Origin: an uncultured Actinomyces sp.
GTDB taxonomy: Bacteria > Actinomycetota > Actinomycetes > Actinomycetales > Actinomycetaceae
Reading direction: 5' to 3'
Length of the DNA stretch: 6,671 bases
Assembly (NCBI GenBank): GCA_945949035.1
Contig: CAMFDH010000072.1
Coordinates: 1 to 6,671, forward strand
Both the position numbers and the translations under genes were made by a program. Positions 5,687 through 6,671 of the stretch are shown piece after piece; position 1 is the stretch's first letter; every line of letters starts with the position of its first letter. The notes beneath the pieces were generated by a model. That model saw only the letters and a list, made by a program, of their open reading frames with translations, was not told the DNA's origin and ran no database searches.

Positions 5687-6671
5687 CTAGACGTGGAGGG
5701 CTTCCTTAGCGTGACCAACCGAGCGGTTGAGCAGCTCTGACATCACGAACATCACCACGGCCAAAAGTGCCAGGTAGAACGGGAACAGCCACATGCCGAC
5801 CCCCTGGGCAATGAAGCCAAACAGAGGGGGCATCAGCGTGCTTCCCAGGTAGGCCGCAGCCATTTGAATGCCGATGATGGCGTGCGAGGTGTGACGACCG
5901 AAGTTGGTGGGGGTGGAGTGAATGATTGAGGGGTAGATCGGCGCGCAACCAAATCCTGCAATCACCAGGCCGGCCAGGGCCAGTGTGTCGTTTTCCAGCG
6001 GAATCATGATGAGGACGACACCGATGCCAACAAGGAGCGTGCCGAGGCGGATCATGCCGCGATCCCCCACGCGATCAGCGACGAAACCACTGAGGAAGCG
6101 GCCGGCGGGGATGCCGAGCAGGACCAGGGAGGCAAAGCTGGCTGCCGTTGTCGCGGCCACCGCACGGTCCTGGACCAGGTAGGTCGAAGCCCAGAGAATC
6201 GTGGTGGCCTCAATGGCGCAGTAGGCGAAGAAGGCCGCGAGGACAAAGGGGACCCCGCGAATCTTCAGTGCCTTCGCAACGCTGAGGTGAGGGCCTGCCG
6301 CGTCCTCGTCCTCATCCCTATCTTCGGCTTTGGCCACGACGGGTGGGTTGACCTTGTTCCACAGGGGAATCCCTGCAAGCAAGAGGAAGGTAATGATGAT
6401 CTGGATGAGGCCGACCACGCGGAAGCCGGACGACCAGCCGAGTCCCTGGGTAAGGGAGTAGCTCATGATGAACGGGCTGATTGCGGCACCAACCCCCCAG
6501 CAGCTGTGCAGCCAGCTCATGTGTTTTGAGGAGTAGTGCAGGGCGACGTAGTTGTTGAGGGCGGCGTCGACTGCGCCAGCTCCCAGCCCGTAGGGGATGG
6601 TCCAGATCAGAAGCATCCAAAATTCTGAGGCGGTGGAGAAGCCAATCAGGGCCGCGGCAGTCAGGGCGACG
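5687..6671 (-). CDS. MFS transporter, N-terminus beyond the window
   Basis: This is the C-terminal 327 or so residues of a major facilitator superfamily permease. The frame is open through the right edge, so the Met at 6616 is internal and about 70-90 N-terminal residues (helices 1-3) are missing. About nine hydrophobic helices are visible. The first full one contains PYGLGAGAVDAALNNYVA, followed by the SWLHSCWGVGAAISPF helix; both resemble the fucose-permease-like/YfkF-like group. A central acidic loop (EDRDEDEDAAG) separates the two halves. A motif A-like sequence GRFLSGFVADRVGDRG sits in the second half. The protein ends with a helix and a short tail (VGHAKEALHV). The substrate is unknown; a sugar or drug are both possible. 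The stop is 55 nt upstream of murB on the same strand. Confidence 0.9.
   Translation of the reverse strand, partial: VALTAAALIGFSTASEFWMLLIWTIPYGLGAGAVDAALNNYVALHYSSKHMSWLHSCWGVGAAISPFIMSYSLTQGLGWSSGFRVVGLIQIIITFLLLAGIPLWNKVNPPVVAKAEDRDEDEDAAGPHLSVAKALKIRGVPFVLAAFFAYCAIEATTILWASTYLVQDRAVAATTAASFASLVLLGIPAGRFLSGFVADRVGDRGMIRLGTLLVGIGVVLIMIPLENDTLALAGLVIAGFGCAPIYPSIIHSTPTNFGRHTSHAIIGIQMAAAYLGSTLMPPLFGFIAQGVGMWLFPFYLALLAVVMFVMSELLNRSVGHAKEALHV

Noticed and set aside
6614..6616. Met codon at 6616 as the true start of the transporter
   Set aside because: The frame stays open with hydrophobic MFS-like residues to the window edge, and starting here would remove the first three helices.

Overview
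The window reads as ordinary chromosomal DNA of a moderately high-GC Actinomycetota bacterium. The evidence is the set of protein families: a two-helix Holin-X-type membrane protein, an ADP-ribose pyrophosphatase with the mycobacterial-style nudix spacing, an actinobacterial-type phosphoribosyltransferase and an actinobacterial-style MurB. A member of the Actinomycetaceae is my guess from the flavour of the proteins, but I cannot prove it here. I see no mobile element, CRISPR array, tRNA or rRNA.

Layout, left to right. Three genes on the minus strand occupy 38-2263. In transcription order they are an aldo/keto reductase, a degenerate ABC-ATPase-like protein starting 8 nt after it, and, after a 127-nt gap holding a possible terminator hairpin and a perfect GTAAAC-n5-GTTTAC inverted repeat, the Holin-X-type protein. 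Divergent from the reductase is a D-hexose-6-phosphate mutarotase on plus (2366-3256). It converges, with 12 nt to spare, on a nudix ADP-ribose pyrophosphatase on minus (3269-3889). That gene diverges across 103 nt from a purine-type phosphoribosyltransferase on plus (3993-4484). The phosphoribosyltransferase converges, 28 nt apart, on murB on minus (4513-5631). Upstream of murB lies an MFS transporter on minus whose N-terminus is beyond the right edge. Almost the whole window is coding. The intergenic gaps are 8, 12, 28, 55, 102, 103 and 127 nt.

How the genes fit together. Most look like independent housekeeping units: sugar-phosphate anomer interconversion, ADP-ribose turnover, nucleobase salvage, peptidoglycan precursor synthesis and solute transport. 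The reductase and the ABC-like gene are close enough to be co-transcribed.

No clearly new multi-gene system is visible. Two single-gene oddities deserve attention. First, the ABC-like protein keeps the fold-defining stretches of a MacB/LolD-type ATPase but has lost Walker A, the Q-loop glutamine, the signature motif and the Walker B acidic residues. Second, MurB appears to carry alanine where the family has its C-terminal catalytic glutamate, and GHGSH where it normally has GGGSN.
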